Assembly (NCBI GenBank): GCA_035493475.1
Contig: DATJIF010000058.1
Coordinates: 118,026-182,025 of the forward strand
Direction: 5' to 3'
Length of the DNA stretch: 64,000 bases
From: Actinospica sp035493475
GTDB lineage: Bacteria > Actinomycetota > Actinomycetes > Streptomycetales > Catenulisporaceae
The notes under the pieces are model-generated. The model saw nothing but the letters and a program-made list of their open reading frames with translations, did no database searches and was not told the DNA's origin. Position numbers and translations under genes: made by a program. Positions within the stretch are counted from its first letter, which is position 1, and the number at the start of each line of letters is the position of its first letter. Shown piece by piece: positions 48,455-57,680 of this stretch.

Positions 48455-49999
48455 ATGTCCGATCAGCCCAAACCCTTCCGGAGCCTGCACTCCGGGTTCC
48501 AGCAGTTCGAGAAGTCCCGGCCCGAGCTCGTGGCCCTTTCCGTCGGCGGCACGCAGTACACGTACGGCGAGGCGGGGCGGACCGCGCGCCGCTGGGCCGG
48601 TGCGCTCACCGAGGCCGTCGGCGGCCGGCCCGCGCGGGTCGGGGTGCTCGCCTCGCGCAATCAGACCTCGTACCTCGGGGTGCTCGCGGCGCTGTACGCG
48701 GGCGCGGCGTTCGTGCCGCTCAACCCGCGTTTCCCGGCCTCGCGCACGCGGTCGATGATCGAGCAGGCTGAGCTGGACGCGGTGATCGTGGACGAGGCGA
48801 ACCTCGGCGAGCTGCCCGCGCTGCTCGCCGGTCTGCCGCACGCCCCGGTCGTGCTCGCCCCGGAATCCGACCTCCCCGACGCGGCGCCGCTGCGCGAGCT
48901 GCCGGAGATCGCGGCCGAGGACACCGCCTACCTGCTGTTCACGTCGGGCAGCACCGGCGTGCCGAAGGGCGTGCCGATCACGCACGGCAACGTCCGGGCG
49001 TTCCTCGACGCGAACCAGGACCGCTACGGCTTCACCGAGGCCGACCGGTTCAGCCAGACCTTCGAGCAGACCTTCGACCTGTCCGTCTTCGACCTCTTCA
49101 TGGCCTGGGACAACGGCGCGCGGGTCTGTTCGATGCAGGCGATCGAACTGCTCTCGCCGTACGGCTTCCTGGAGCGCAACGGGGTCACGGTCTGGTTCAG
49201 CGTCCCGTCGGCGGCCGCGGTGCTGCTCAAGCGCGGTTCGCTGCTGCCCGGCCGGATGCCCACGCTGCGCTGGAGCCTGTTCTGCGGCGAGGCGCTGCCG
49301 CGTTCCGTCGCGGAGGCCTGGCAGCAGGCGGCGCCGAACTCGACGCTGGAGAACCTCTACGGCCCGACCGAGCTCACCATCGCGTGCGCAACGTACCGGT
49401 GGGATCCGCGGACCAGCCCGGACGAGTGCGAGAACGACCTCGTCCCGATCGGCACGCTCTACCCGGGACTGTCCCGGCTGCTCGTGGACGAACGGCTCGA
49501 ACCCGTCCCGGCGGGCGCGGCCGGAGAGCTGTGCGTGGCCGGACCGCAGTGCTTCCCCGGCTACTGGCAGGCCCCTGAGTTGACCGAACGCAAGTGCTTC
49601 GAGCGCGACGGCCTCGTCTACTACCGCACCGGCGACCTGGTCCGTCCGCTCGAAGGCGGCGACGATCTCGTGTTCCTGGGCCGCAACGACCAGCAGGTGA
49701 AGGTCGGCGGCTACCGCATCGAGCTCGGCGAGATCGAGGCCGCGCTGCGCCGTGCGGGCGGGGTCGAGGCGGCCTGCGTGGTGCATCCGCGGCACGAGGA
49801 GATCGTCGCCTTCGTCTCCGGCGGCGAGACGCAGCGCATGCTCGACCGGCTCGCCGAACACCTGCCGTCCTACATGGTGCCCAAGTCAGTGCTCGTACTC
49901 GACGATCTGCCGCGCAACGGCAGCGGCAAGATCGATCGCAACGCGCTCCGGCAGTCCCTGTCGGCCCACGTCGAAGGAGCCCAGCTTGTCCAGGGTTGA
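48455..49999 (+). CDS. Stand-alone NRPS-type amino acid adenylation domain
   Basis: 514 aa from ATG 48455 (GAGGGAG 6-7 bp upstream; ATG 48437 is an alternative). Adenylation core motifs are in order: A3 LLFTSGSTGVPKGVPITH, A4 FDLSVFDLF with the Asp that binds the substrate amino group, A5 ENLYGPTELT, A7 YYRTGDLV, A8 NDQQVKVGGYRIELGEIEAA and A10 NGSGKIDRNAL. It has no condensation, carrier or thioesterase domain of its own. The next gene, which starts 14 bp before this one stops, encodes a carrier protein fused to a citrate synthase, so the activated amino acid is presumably loaded on that carrier. The A4 Asp favours an alpha-amino acid; which one is not predictable. Confidence 0.9.
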   Translation: MSDQPKPFRSLHSGFQQFEKSRPELVALSVGGTQYTYGEAGRTARRWAGALTEAVGGRPARVGVLASRNQTSYLGVLAALYAGAAFVPLNPRFPASRTRSMIEQAELDAVIVDEANLGELPALLAGLPHAPVVLAPESDLPDAAPLRELPEIAAEDTAYLLFTSGSTGVPKGVPITHGNVRAFLDANQDRYGFTEADRFSQTFEQTFDLSVFDLFMAWDNGARVCSMQAIELLSPYGFLERNGVTVWFSVPSAAAVLLKRGSLLPGRMPTLRWSLFCGEALPRSVAEAWQQAAPNSTLENLYGPTELTIACATYRWDPRTSPDECENDLVPIGTLYPGLSRLLVDERLEPVPAGAAGELCVAGPQCFPGYWQAPELTERKCFERDGLVYYRTGDLVRPLEGGDDLVFLGRNDQQVKVGGYRIELGEIEAALRRAGGVEAACVVHPRHEEIVAFVSGGETQRMLDRLAEHLPSYMVPKSVLVLDDLPRNGSGKIDRNALRQSLSAHVEGAQLVQG

Positions 50000-51353
50000 T
50001 GAAGTCGTCGCGCGCACGTTCGGCATCCCGCTCGACGAGGTGTGCGACGAGCTCGAATACCAGTCCGTCCGGGCCTGGGACTCGCTCGGCCACGTGAACC
50101 TCATGGCGGCGCTGGAGAACGAACTCGGCTGGACCGTGCACGACGAGATCATGCTGGAGCTGCGCAGCGTCGCGGCCCTGCGGCAGTACGAGCGGAACGG
50201 TGATCTCCAGGAAGCCGAACGCGAGGAGAGCTCCGTGCGGCGCGGCCTGGAGGGCGTCACCTTCGACCGCAGCGCCGTCACGTACATCGGCGGCACCGAA
50301 GGAGTGCTCGAATACCGCGGCTACGGCATCCACGACCTCGCGGAGCACGCGGCGTTCGAGGAGGTCGCCTACCTGCTGGTCTACGGTGCGCTGCCGGGCG
50401 TCGAGGAGCTGACCGCATTCCGCAAGGAGCTCGCCTCGCACCGTCGGCTGCCGGACGCGGTACTCGAACTCGTGACCATGCTCGGTGACGCCACGCCGGT
50501 GGACGCGCTGCGCACCTGCGTGTCCGCTCTCGGCGCCTTCGCACCCGCTCCGCCGAACCGCGACGAGTCGATCGAGGCGGCGCGCGACACCGGTATCAGG
50601 CTGCTGGCTCAGGTCCCGATGCTGATCGCCGCGCACCACGCGGTGCGTTCCGGGCGGCCGCTCGTCGAGGCGCCCGAGGGCAGCTCGTACGCCGAAGCCT
50701 TCCTGACGATGCTGCTCGGGAAGACGCCGAGCCCGACGGCGATCGCGTTCATCAACAGAAGCCTGATCGTGCACGCCGACCACAGCGCCAACGCCTCCGC
50801 GTTCACCGCGCGCGTCGCGATCAGCTGCCACGCCCGCATGTACGACGCCGTGACCGCCGCCATCGCGACGTTCTCCGGCTCCGTGCACGGCGGCGCGGCC
50901 GAGCGCGTGCTCGACCTGATCGACGAGGTCGGCGCGCCGGAGAACGCGGCCGAGCACGTGCGGCTGCTGCACGAGCGCAACCAGCCGGTCATGGGCTTCG
51001 GCCACCGCGTCTACCGCACCGAGGACCCGCGCGTCCGGCACCTGCGGGACAGCGTGCGCGCCCTGGCCGACGAGGGCGGCGACGACACCGGCCTGCGCAT
51101 CGCCACCGCGATCTCCGAGGCGATGACGCAGTACACGCGCCTCGGCGTGGCACCGAACGTCGACCTGTACGCCGGTCTCGCGTACCGGCTGATCGGGCTG
51201 CCGAAGGACCTCGCCATCCCGATGTTCGTCGCCGGACGCACCGCCGGCTGGGTCGCGCAGGGCCTTGAGCAGCATGCTGACAACGTGCTCATCCGGCCGC
51301 TGCTGGAGTACTCGGGCCCGCGCGGCCTGAGCTACCCGGGAGCGGCGGCGTGA
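49986..51353 (+). CDS. Acyl/peptidyl carrier protein fused to citrate synthase
   Basis: 455 aa from TTG 49986, the only start with a good ribosome site (AAGGAG at 7 bp). Residues 1 to about 70 are a carrier protein (VDEVVARTFGIPLDEV, AWDSLGHVNLMAALENELG) with the phosphopantetheine Ser33 in WDSLG. Residues about 80-455 are a full citrate synthase: VHADHSANAS with His266, FGHRVYRTEDPR with His340 and APNVDLYAG with Asp393 keep the catalytic triad. I know no described enzyme with this fusion. It suggests condensation of a carrier-bound acyl or aminoacyl thioester, not a CoA ester, with an alpha-keto acid. Coupled to the aconitase gene by GTGA. Confidence 0.9.
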   Translation: MSRVDEVVARTFGIPLDEVCDELEYQSVRAWDSLGHVNLMAALENELGWTVHDEIMLELRSVAALRQYERNGDLQEAEREESSVRRGLEGVTFDRSAVTYIGGTEGVLEYRGYGIHDLAEHAAFEEVAYLLVYGALPGVEELTAFRKELASHRRLPDAVLELVTMLGDATPVDALRTCVSALGAFAPAPPNRDESIEAARDTGIRLLAQVPMLIAAHHAVRSGRPLVEAPEGSSYAEAFLTMLLGKTPSPTAIAFINRSLIVHADHSANASAFTARVAISCHARMYDAVTAAIATFSGSVHGGAAERVLDLIDEVGAPENAAEHVRLLHERNQPVMGFGHRVYRTEDPRVRHLRDSVRALADEGGDDTGLRIATAISEAMTQYTRLGVAPNVDLYAGLAYRLIGLPKDLAIPMFVAGRTAGWVAQGLEQHADNVLIRPLLEYSGPRGLSYPGAAA

Positions 51354-53857
51354 CCGACTTGTATTCGCTGCCCGCGTTCGCGGCGGCGGAGGGGATCGAT
51401 CTCGACGCCGTCCCGTACAGCGGCAGGATCCTGCTGGAGCAGCTGCTCAGGTCCGACGAGACCGAGACGGCCGCACGGATCGCGCGCTGCTGGGCGGACG
51501 GTCAGGATGCTGACGCCGAGATCGTGTTCCGGCCGGGCCGCGTCGTGATGCAGGACTACACGGCCGTGCCGCTGCTGGTCGACGTCGCGGCGCTGCGGGA
51601 CGGCGTCGAGCATCCGGAGGCCGTCGACTTCGCGCTGCCGGTGCACGTCGTCGTCGACCACTCGGTCCGCGCCGAGGTGACCGGCAGGCCGGACGCCGCG
51701 CAGCTCAACGAAGCACTCGAGTTCCGGCGCGGCGCCGAACGCTACGCCTTCCTGAAGTGGGCCGAGCGCACCTTCACCGGGCTCGGCGTCACCCCGCCCG
51801 GCAGCGGGATCGTGCATCAGGTCAACCTGGAGCAGCTGGCCACTGTCGTCAGCGTCGGGCCGGACGGGATCGCGGTTCCGGACACCGTCATCGGCACGGA
51901 CAGCCACACCACGATGGCGGGCGGCCTCGGCGTGCTCGGCTGGGGAGTCGGCGGCCTCGAAGCAGAGGCGACGATGCTCGGCCTGCCGCTCACAATGCGC
52001 GTGCCGCCGATCGTCGCAGTCCGCGTGCACGGTCGGATGCGGGCGGGCGTCAGCGCCACGGACGTTGCCCTCACCCTGACATGGCTGCTGCGGGCCGAAG
52101 ACGTGCGCGGCGCGATCGTGGAGTTCACCGGCCCCGGACTCGCCCAGCTCGGCGCGCCGGACCGCTGCACGATCGCGAACATGGCGCCCGAGTACGGCGC
52201 GACGACGGCCTTCTTCCCGGTGGACGAGGCGACGCTCGGCTATCTGCGCGACACCGGGCGCTCGGAGGCGGCGGTCCGGCTCGTCGCGGACTACTGCGGA
52301 CGGCAGCGGCTGTTCCGCACGAAGGAGCCGAGGTTCAGCCGGAGCATCGACTTCGACCTGTCCGCCGTCAGCCCGAGCCTCGCCGGACCGAGCCGCCCCG
52401 ACGAGCACCTTCCGCTCGACGGCCTGCCGGACTCGTTCGCCGCGCTGCGCCCCGAGATCCGCAGCGGCGCGTCAGGGCTGCGCGACGGCGACGTCGTCAT
52501 CGCCTCGATCACCTCGTGTACGAACACGTCGAACCCGAAGGCGATGCTGGCCGCCGGACTGCTCGCGCGCAACGCCGCCGAGCGCGGCCTACGCGTGCCC
52601 GGCCACGTGAAGACGAGCCTGTCTCCGGGCTCGCGCGCGGTCACCGGCTACCTGGAGGACTCCGGCCTGCTCGCCGACCTGGAAACCCTCGGCTTCCACG
52701 TCGCCGGGTACGGCTGCATGACCTGCAACGGCGGCAGCGGACCACTGCCCGAGCCGGTCGCCCGGGACATCGACGAATCAGGCCTCGACGTCTGCGCGGT
52801 GCTCAGCGGCAACCGGAACTACACGAACCGGGTCCACCCGCAGGTGCGTGCCGGATACCTCGCGTCGCCCGCGCTCGTCGTCGCGCTGGCTCTCGCCGGT
52901 CACGTGCGCGGCGACCTGACCACCGAGCCGATCGGCACGGACACCGAGGGCCGCCCCGTCCACCTCGCCGAGATCTGGCCGGACGACGCCGAGATAGCGA
53001 CGCTGGAGAAGCGGCACGTGCGGCCGGAGCTGTTCGTCAGCCCGCTCGCGCCGAGCAACGCGTGGGACGAGATCGAGCCGTGTCAGGGCACGACGTACCA
53101 GTGGGATTCGGAGTCGAGCTATCTCCAGCCGCCGCCGTATCTCGTCGGGCGCGCCACGACCGACCTCGAAGGTGCCAGGGTTCTGATGGCTCTCGGCGAC
53201 GACGTGAGCACGGACCACATCTCGCCGGTCAGCCCGATCCCGCCCGACTCCGTGGCAGGCCGTTGGCTCGCCGAACGCGGCGTGCGCGACCTCGACTCGT
53301 ATGGCTCGCGGCGCGGCAACCACGAGGTCATGGCCCGCTGCACGTTCAGCAACCCGCGCCTGCGCAACCACCTGCTGCCCGAGGACGAGAGCGGCGGCGA
53401 CACGCTGCACCTGCCCACGTCCGAGCGGCTGCCGGTGTTCGAGGCCGCGCGCCGCTACCGGGAGGCGGACACCCCGCTGATCGTGCTCGCGGGCCGCAGC
53501 TACGGCTCCGGCTCCTCGCGCGACTGGGCCGCCAAGGGTCCCTGGCTGCTCGGGGTGCGGGCCGTGCTCGCGCAGAGCTTCGAGCGCATCCACCGCGCCA
53601 ACCTGTGCGCCGTGGGCATCCTGCCGCTGCTGCTCCCGGACGGCCGATCCTGGCTTGACCTGGGGCTGACCGGGCGCGAAGAGTACACCCTGGCCGGACT
53701 CGACGCGGTGCGCGAGACCGGCCGGGTCGAGGTCCGCGCGGGCGGGATCCGCCTGACCGCGACCGCCGACGTCCGTTCCGCGGGGGAGTGGGACATCCTG
53801 CTCGCCGGGGGCACCCTCCCGTATCTCGCACACCAGTTGACAAGGAAGACCGCATGA
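51350..53857 (+). CDS. Aconitase-family hydratase/isomerase
   Basis: 835 aa, GTG start overlapping the citrate synthase stop. All aconitase A landmarks are present: Fe-S ligands Cys390 (ITSCTNTSNP), Cys456 and Cys459 (GYGCMTCNG), GTDSHTTMAGGLGVLGWGVG near residue 185, DDVSTDHISP, and the swivel-domain loop GRSYGSGSSRDWAAKG. At 835 aa it is a little shorter than housekeeping AcnA (about 900 aa) and diverges outside the motifs, so it is probably a pathway-specific isomerase of the citrate-like product. The pair recalls phosphinomethylmalate synthase and isomerase of bialaphos biosynthesis, but no phosphonate genes are present. Confidence 0.9.
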   Translation: MTDLYSLPAFAAAEGIDLDAVPYSGRILLEQLLRSDETETAARIARCWADGQDADAEIVFRPGRVVMQDYTAVPLLVDVAALRDGVEHPEAVDFALPVHVVVDHSVRAEVTGRPDAAQLNEALEFRRGAERYAFLKWAERTFTGLGVTPPGSGIVHQVNLEQLATVVSVGPDGIAVPDTVIGTDSHTTMAGGLGVLGWGVGGLEAEATMLGLPLTMRVPPIVAVRVHGRMRAGVSATDVALTLTWLLRAEDVRGAIVEFTGPGLAQLGAPDRCTIANMAPEYGATTAFFPVDEATLGYLRDTGRSEAAVRLVADYCGRQRLFRTKEPRFSRSIDFDLSAVSPSLAGPSRPDEHLPLDGLPDSFAALRPEIRSGASGLRDGDVVIASITSCTNTSNPKAMLAAGLLARNAAERGLRVPGHVKTSLSPGSRAVTGYLEDSGLLADLETLGFHVAGYGCMTCNGGSGPLPEPVARDIDESGLDVCAVLSGNRNYTNRVHPQVRAGYLASPALVVALALAGHVRGDLTTEPIGTDTEGRPVHLAEIWPDDAEIATLEKRHVRPELFVSPLAPSNAWDEIEPCQGTTYQWDSESSYLQPPPYLVGRATTDLEGARVLMALGDDVSTDHISPVSPIPPDSVAGRWLAERGVRDLDSYGSRRGNHEVMARCTFSNPRLRNHLLPEDESGGDTLHLPTSERLPVFEAARRYREADTPLIVLAGRSYGSGSSRDWAAKGPWLLGVRAVLAQSFERIHRANLCAVGILPLLLPDGRSWLDLGLTGREEYTLAGLDAVRETGRVEVRAGGIRLTATADVRSAGEWDILLAGGTLPYLAHQLTRKTA

Positions 53858-55302
53858 ACGACACCGGCATCAGCCTCGGACGCGAGATCGCCGACGCGAT
53901 CGGCGAGGGCGCGGGCGGCGCCGAGCTGCGGACGGCGATGGGGAACCTGGAGTCGGGCAAGCGGGTGCTCGACTGGATCCACCTCGGCAAGTGCGACGTG
54001 CAGCTCAGGGACCTGATCTCGATCCTGCAGACCAAGGCCGCGACCCCGCCGCCGCGCACCGGCCACCTCGGGGACTGGACCGATATCAGCCTCGGCCGCT
54101 CCGGACTGCTGGACTACAACACGACGATCTGCACGGAGCTCGGCGTCGGCTCGCCGCTGCTGTTCGACACGACCAGCACCGAGACCGCCGCGCTCGACTC
54201 CGGCGACACGATCTACCAGCCGGGTTCCGCGGTGCGCGACGGCAAGGCCGAACTGCTGCCGCTGTACGTTCGCGACGGTTCGGGCCTGCGCGAGGCCGCG
54301 CGGTCAGAGTCCTGGTTCAGCCCCTTCGTGCTCACCGACGCCGACGGCCCGGTCGAGCTGCTCAGCGACCTGCACCGGCGCCGCAACGCCACGCTGGGAA
54401 TGCCGCTCGACTACGTGTCGCGGCGGCTGCTGGCCGAGGGCGACCGGCTGCGCGTGCTGATGACGACCGCGCTGGAGGCGGCCCGCGCCGACGCCAAGCG
54501 CCGCGACACGCTCACCTCCTCGCTGTTCGCCGGGCTCGTCGGCACCGATGGCGCGCCGCGCGAGGGGGCGGTGCGCAGCACGGAGTCGGGCTACGTGGTC
54601 GGCGAGACCGAGGTGAGCCTCGACGAGATCGTGGAGCTGGCGCTCCTGCCGTTCCGCACGCTCAACGACGATGAGGCGCGCGGCCGCATCGTGTCCGGCG
54701 ACGGCTTCCGCGAGCAGGTCGTGCCGATGCTCTCGAACATGTTCCTCACGATCCTGATGGTCCAGGCCCGCGTGCACGCCGCGCCGGGCTCGGTGCCGGG
54801 CGCCTTCGACGAGCACTTGCACTGGGGCGCGATCGGGATGGCCGGCTTCCCGCCGCGCAAGAAGGGCTACTTCGAGGGCAGCGAGTACCCGCGCCGCACC
54901 CGGCCCTTCTTCGACCACGCGTTCGCCACCGGCCGCGCCTCCCAGGTGCTGTTCATGGTCGCCCCGGCCGTGCTGTTCGCGCTGCTGCCGCGTACGTCGA
55001 GCCCGGCGGACGTGGAGCTCGTCGACGACCTCTGCCGCACCGCGCGGGTGGCCGCGGGCAAGGACGCGAACCCGTTCCGGCAGGCCGAGATCATCGAGCA
55101 GACCGTGACCGACTGGCACGAGGCGCACGGCGCGCGGCTGTCCGAGTTCTACCGCTGCCAGTTCAACGGCCGCCGCAGCCTGAGCGGCCAGGCCGAGGCG
55201 CCCGCCGATCCGCACGTCGTCGTCGGCGAGGAGTTCCTGAGCCTCACCTGCCGGCAGGCGTCGCTGATCGTGGGCGCGCTCAACCAGATCAACCGCGTGT
55301 AA
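53854..55302 (+). CDS. Unrecognised 482-aa biosynthetic protein
   Basis: Start at ATG 53854, overlapping the aconitase stop as ATGA. I do not recognise the family. Visible traits are an N-terminal GREIADAIGEGAGGAELRTA helix, SLGRSGLLDYNTTICTELGVGSPLLFDTTS, a conserved-looking GYVVGETEVSLDEIVELALL, HLHWGAIGMAGFPPRKKGYF, a hydrophobic VLFMVAPAVLFALLP, and a C-terminus with EFYRCQFNG and LTCRQASLIVGALNQ. No signal peptide, no cofactor motif. Its place inside the coupled operon, between the aconitase and the SelA-fold PLP enzyme, says it acts in the same pathway. It could be a soluble enzyme of a new fold family or a scaffold. Confidence 0.75.
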   Translation: MNDTGISLGREIADAIGEGAGGAELRTAMGNLESGKRVLDWIHLGKCDVQLRDLISILQTKAATPPPRTGHLGDWTDISLGRSGLLDYNTTICTELGVGSPLLFDTTSTETAALDSGDTIYQPGSAVRDGKAELLPLYVRDGSGLREAARSESWFSPFVLTDADGPVELLSDLHRRRNATLGMPLDYVSRRLLAEGDRLRVLMTTALEAARADAKRRDTLTSSLFAGLVGTDGAPREGAVRSTESGYVVGETEVSLDEIVELALLPFRTLNDDEARGRIVSGDGFREQVVPMLSNMFLTILMVQARVHAAPGSVPGAFDEHLHWGAIGMAGFPPRKKGYFEGSEYPRRTRPFFDHAFATGRASQVLFMVAPAVLFALLPRTSSPADVELVDDLCRTARVAAGKDANPFRQAEIIEQTVTDWHEAHGARLSEFYRCQFNGRRSLSGQAEAPADPHVVVGEEFLSLTCRQASLIVGALNQINRV

Positions 55303-55315
55303 GGGGGCACACACG

Positions 55316-56452
55316 ATGACCATCACGACCGTCGACTCCGCTCTGGACCTGGTGCGCGAGCTCGGGCTGCGGCCGATCATCCACGCCGGGGGCACCAAGA
55401 CCACGATGGGCGGCACCCGCATCGACCCGGAGGTGCGCGACGCCATGTGGTCGGCCGGGGACGTGTTCGTCCCGGTGGCCGAGCTCACCGAGGCAGTGGG
55501 CAGATACATCGCCGAGATCACCGGCGCCGAGGCGGGGACGGTGTCGAGCGGGGCCGCGGGCGGCTGCGTGCTCTCGATCGCGGCGTGCATGACCGGGATG
55601 GACAAGGCCCGGATGAACCGGCTGCCGGACACCAGCGGCATGCCGAACGAGCTCATCGTCATGCGCACGCACGTCGGCCGCTACACGCACCTGTACCGCA
55701 GGGCGGGAGCGGTCGTCGTCGAGGTCGGCACGATGAACGAGTGCCACGGCTGGGAGATCTTCTCCGCGGTCAACGAGCGCACGGCCGCGATCGCCTGGCT
55801 GGAGGGCCCCGGCATCCGGCAGGTCGGTCCGGACCTGCGCAGCGTGTGCGCGGAGGCGAAGCGGCTCGGCGTCCCGGTCATCGCCGACGTCGCCGCGATG
55901 CTGCCGCCGCGCGAGAACCTGCGCCGCTACATCGACGAGGGCGCGGACCTCGTCGCCATCAGCGGCGGCAAGATCATCGGCGGCCCGCAGAACACCGGCC
56001 TGCTCTACGGCCGCGCCGACCTGGTCGCCGCGGCGGCCGCGAACAACAGCCCGAACCAGGGCATCGGCCGTCCGTTCAAGGTCTCCAAGGAGGACCTGAT
56101 CGGGCTGTACGCCGCGCTGCGCCGGTTCACCGAGCGGGACGAGCAGGCCAAGATCGACGAGTGGCGGCGCGTGCTCGAACCGCTGGCCGAGCGGCTGCGC
56201 GCCAGCTACCCCGGCGCGATATCGATCCAGCACGACGAGCACCTGTTCCACGTCCCGATGCTGGTGATCGACGAGATCTACAGCCGCTGCGGGCGCCGTG
56301 CCTCGGAACTGTCCGCCGAACTGCTGGCCGGGGAGCCGCGCATCTTCGTGCCCGGCGACGACAGCCGCGACCACCTCACCGTCAACCCGGTGAGCCTGCT
56401 GCCCGGGGAACTGCCGATCCTCGCCGAGCGCCTCGCCGATGTTCTCGGCTGA
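55316..56452 (+). CDS. PLP-dependent enzyme of the SelA/DgaE fold
   Basis: 378 aa. LRPIIHAGGTKTTMGGTRID at the start, ITGAEAGTVSSGAAGGCVLSI for phosphate binding, VIADVAAML with the Asp that holds the PLP nitrogen and ISGGKIIGGPQNTG with Lys219 as the likely Schiff-base residue match the SelA/D-glucosaminate-6-phosphate ammonia-lyase group. These enzymes catalyse beta- or alpha,beta-eliminations and replacements on amino acids. In this pathway it could process the amino group of the extended amino acid. No selenium genes are nearby, so SelA itself is unlikely. Confidence 0.85.
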   Translation: MTITTVDSALDLVRELGLRPIIHAGGTKTTMGGTRIDPEVRDAMWSAGDVFVPVAELTEAVGRYIAEITGAEAGTVSSGAAGGCVLSIAACMTGMDKARMNRLPDTSGMPNELIVMRTHVGRYTHLYRRAGAVVVEVGTMNECHGWEIFSAVNERTAAIAWLEGPGIRQVGPDLRSVCAEAKRLGVPVIADVAAMLPPRENLRRYIDEGADLVAISGGKIIGGPQNTGLLYGRADLVAAAAANNSPNQGIGRPFKVSKEDLIGLYAALRRFTERDEQAKIDEWRRVLEPLAERLRASYPGAISIQHDEHLFHVPMLVIDEIYSRCGRRASELSAELLAGEPRIFVPGDDSRDHLTVNPVSLLPGELPILAERLADVLG

Positions 56453-57680
56453 GACCGGGCCGGGCGTCCGCACGCTGGCGGTCAGCGCGCTGATCGGCTC
56501 GACCGGCTCCGGCCTGTTCCTGACCGGCGCCGCGCTGTTCTACACCAAGGTCGTCGGGCTCGGCTCCGCGCAGGCCGGACTCGCGCTCTCGCTGGCCACG
56601 CTGGTCGGTTTGTGCACGATGATGCCGGTCGGCCGGGTCGCCGACCGGTACGGGCCGATCCCGACGTTCATGGTGCTCAACACGCTGCGCGGCCTCGGCT
56701 ATCTCAGCTATCTGCTGGTGCACGGGTTCACCGGGTTCCTGGTGGCGGCGAGCCTGCTGGCCGTCGTGGACCGCGCGGCGCCGCCGGTGAACCAGGCCGT
56801 GGCCGGGCAGGTGTTCGCCGGGGTCGAACGCACCCGCGCGCTCGCGCTGATCCAGAGCGTGCGCAACGTCGGGTACTCGCTCGGCGTGGGCCTGGCCGGT
56901 TTCGCGGTGGCGATCGGCACGCCGCGGGCCTTCAGCGTCCTGGTGGCCGCGAACGGCGTGTCGTTCCTGCTCACCGTTCCGCTCCAGGCCCGGCTGCGCA
57001 GGCTCGTCACGAGCGGGACCCGCAAACGTGCGTCGGCGCCGCGCCGCACCGGCCGCTCGCCGTGGCGGAATCCGGCGTACGTCGGCGTCATGGGAAGCAA
57101 TACCCTGCTTCTGCTGAACATGGTCGTGACGAGCCTGCTGCTGCCGCTGTGGATCGTCGACGACACGCGCGCGCCGCGCTGGACCGTCGCCGTCTGTCTC
57201 GGCGCGAACATGGTGCTCACCGCCATCGGCCAGATCGGCGTGGCCAAGCGCGTGGCGGACTATCGCGCCGCCGCGCGCGGTCTGCGCTGGACCGGCCTGA
57301 TCCTGCTCGTGGCCTGCGCCGCGATCGCCGCCGCGAGCAAGACGTCGAACCTGGCCGTGGTGCTCGTGCTGCTGCTGTTCGGGGTGACGGTCATCAGCGT
57401 CGCGGAGATGCTGCAGACGGCCGCGAGCTGGACGGTCACGTTCGACCTCTGCGGCGAGGAGGATCAGGGCAGCCTGCTCGCGTTCTTCGGCCTCGGTATG
57501 ACCGCGAAGGACGTCATCGGCCCGGCGCTGCTGCTCGGCCCCGTGCTGCGCGCGGGCGACGCGGGCTGGCTGGTGCTCGGCCTGCTGTTCGCCGTGTCCG
57601 GCCTGTTCGCCGAGACCTTCTCGATGCGCGCGCGACGAGCAGATACGTTCACTGAAGGCGAGTTCTCATGGACATCCTGA
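56439..57680 (+). CDS. MFS transporter, likely product exporter
   Basis: 413 aa with about 12 hydrophobic helices (LAVSALIGSTGSGLFLTGAA start, RVADRYGPIPTFMVLN in the loop between helices 2 and 3). Its ATG lies 14 bp before the stop of the PLP enzyme gene and its end overlaps the next gene by 13 bp, so it belongs to the biosynthetic operon and likely exports the product or gives resistance. Confidence 0.87.
   Translation: MFSAETGPGVRTLAVSALIGSTGSGLFLTGAALFYTKVVGLGSAQAGLALSLATLVGLCTMMPVGRVADRYGPIPTFMVLNTLRGLGYLSYLLVHGFTGFLVAASLLAVVDRAAPPVNQAVAGQVFAGVERTRALALIQSVRNVGYSLGVGLAGFAVAIGTPRAFSVLVAANGVSFLLTVPLQARLRRLVTSGTRKRASAPRRTGRSPWRNPAYVGVMGSNTLLLLNMVVTSLLLPLWIVDDTRAPRWTVAVCLGANMVLTAIGQIGVAKRVADYRAAARGLRWTGLILLVACAAIAAASKTSNLAVVLVLLLFGVTVISVAEMLQTAASWTVTFDLCGEEDQGSLLAFFGLGMTAKDVIGPALLLGPVLRAGDAGWLVLGLLFAVSGLFAETFSMRARRADTFTEGEFSWTS

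Noticed and set aside
49986..53857. Phosphinothricin-type phosphinomethylmalate synthase and isomerase
   Set aside because: No PEP mutase, phosphonopyruvate decarboxylase or other phosphonate gene is nearby, and the synthase carries a carrier-protein domain unknown in that pathway.
49986..53857. Housekeeping TCA-cycle citrate synthase and aconitase genes
   Set aside because: Carrier fusion, coupling to an adenylation gene, a PLP enzyme and an exporter indicate a dedicated pathway.
55316..56452. Selenocysteine synthase selA
   Set aside because: No selB, selC tRNA or selD nearby, and the protein is shorter than typical SelA (about 460 aa).
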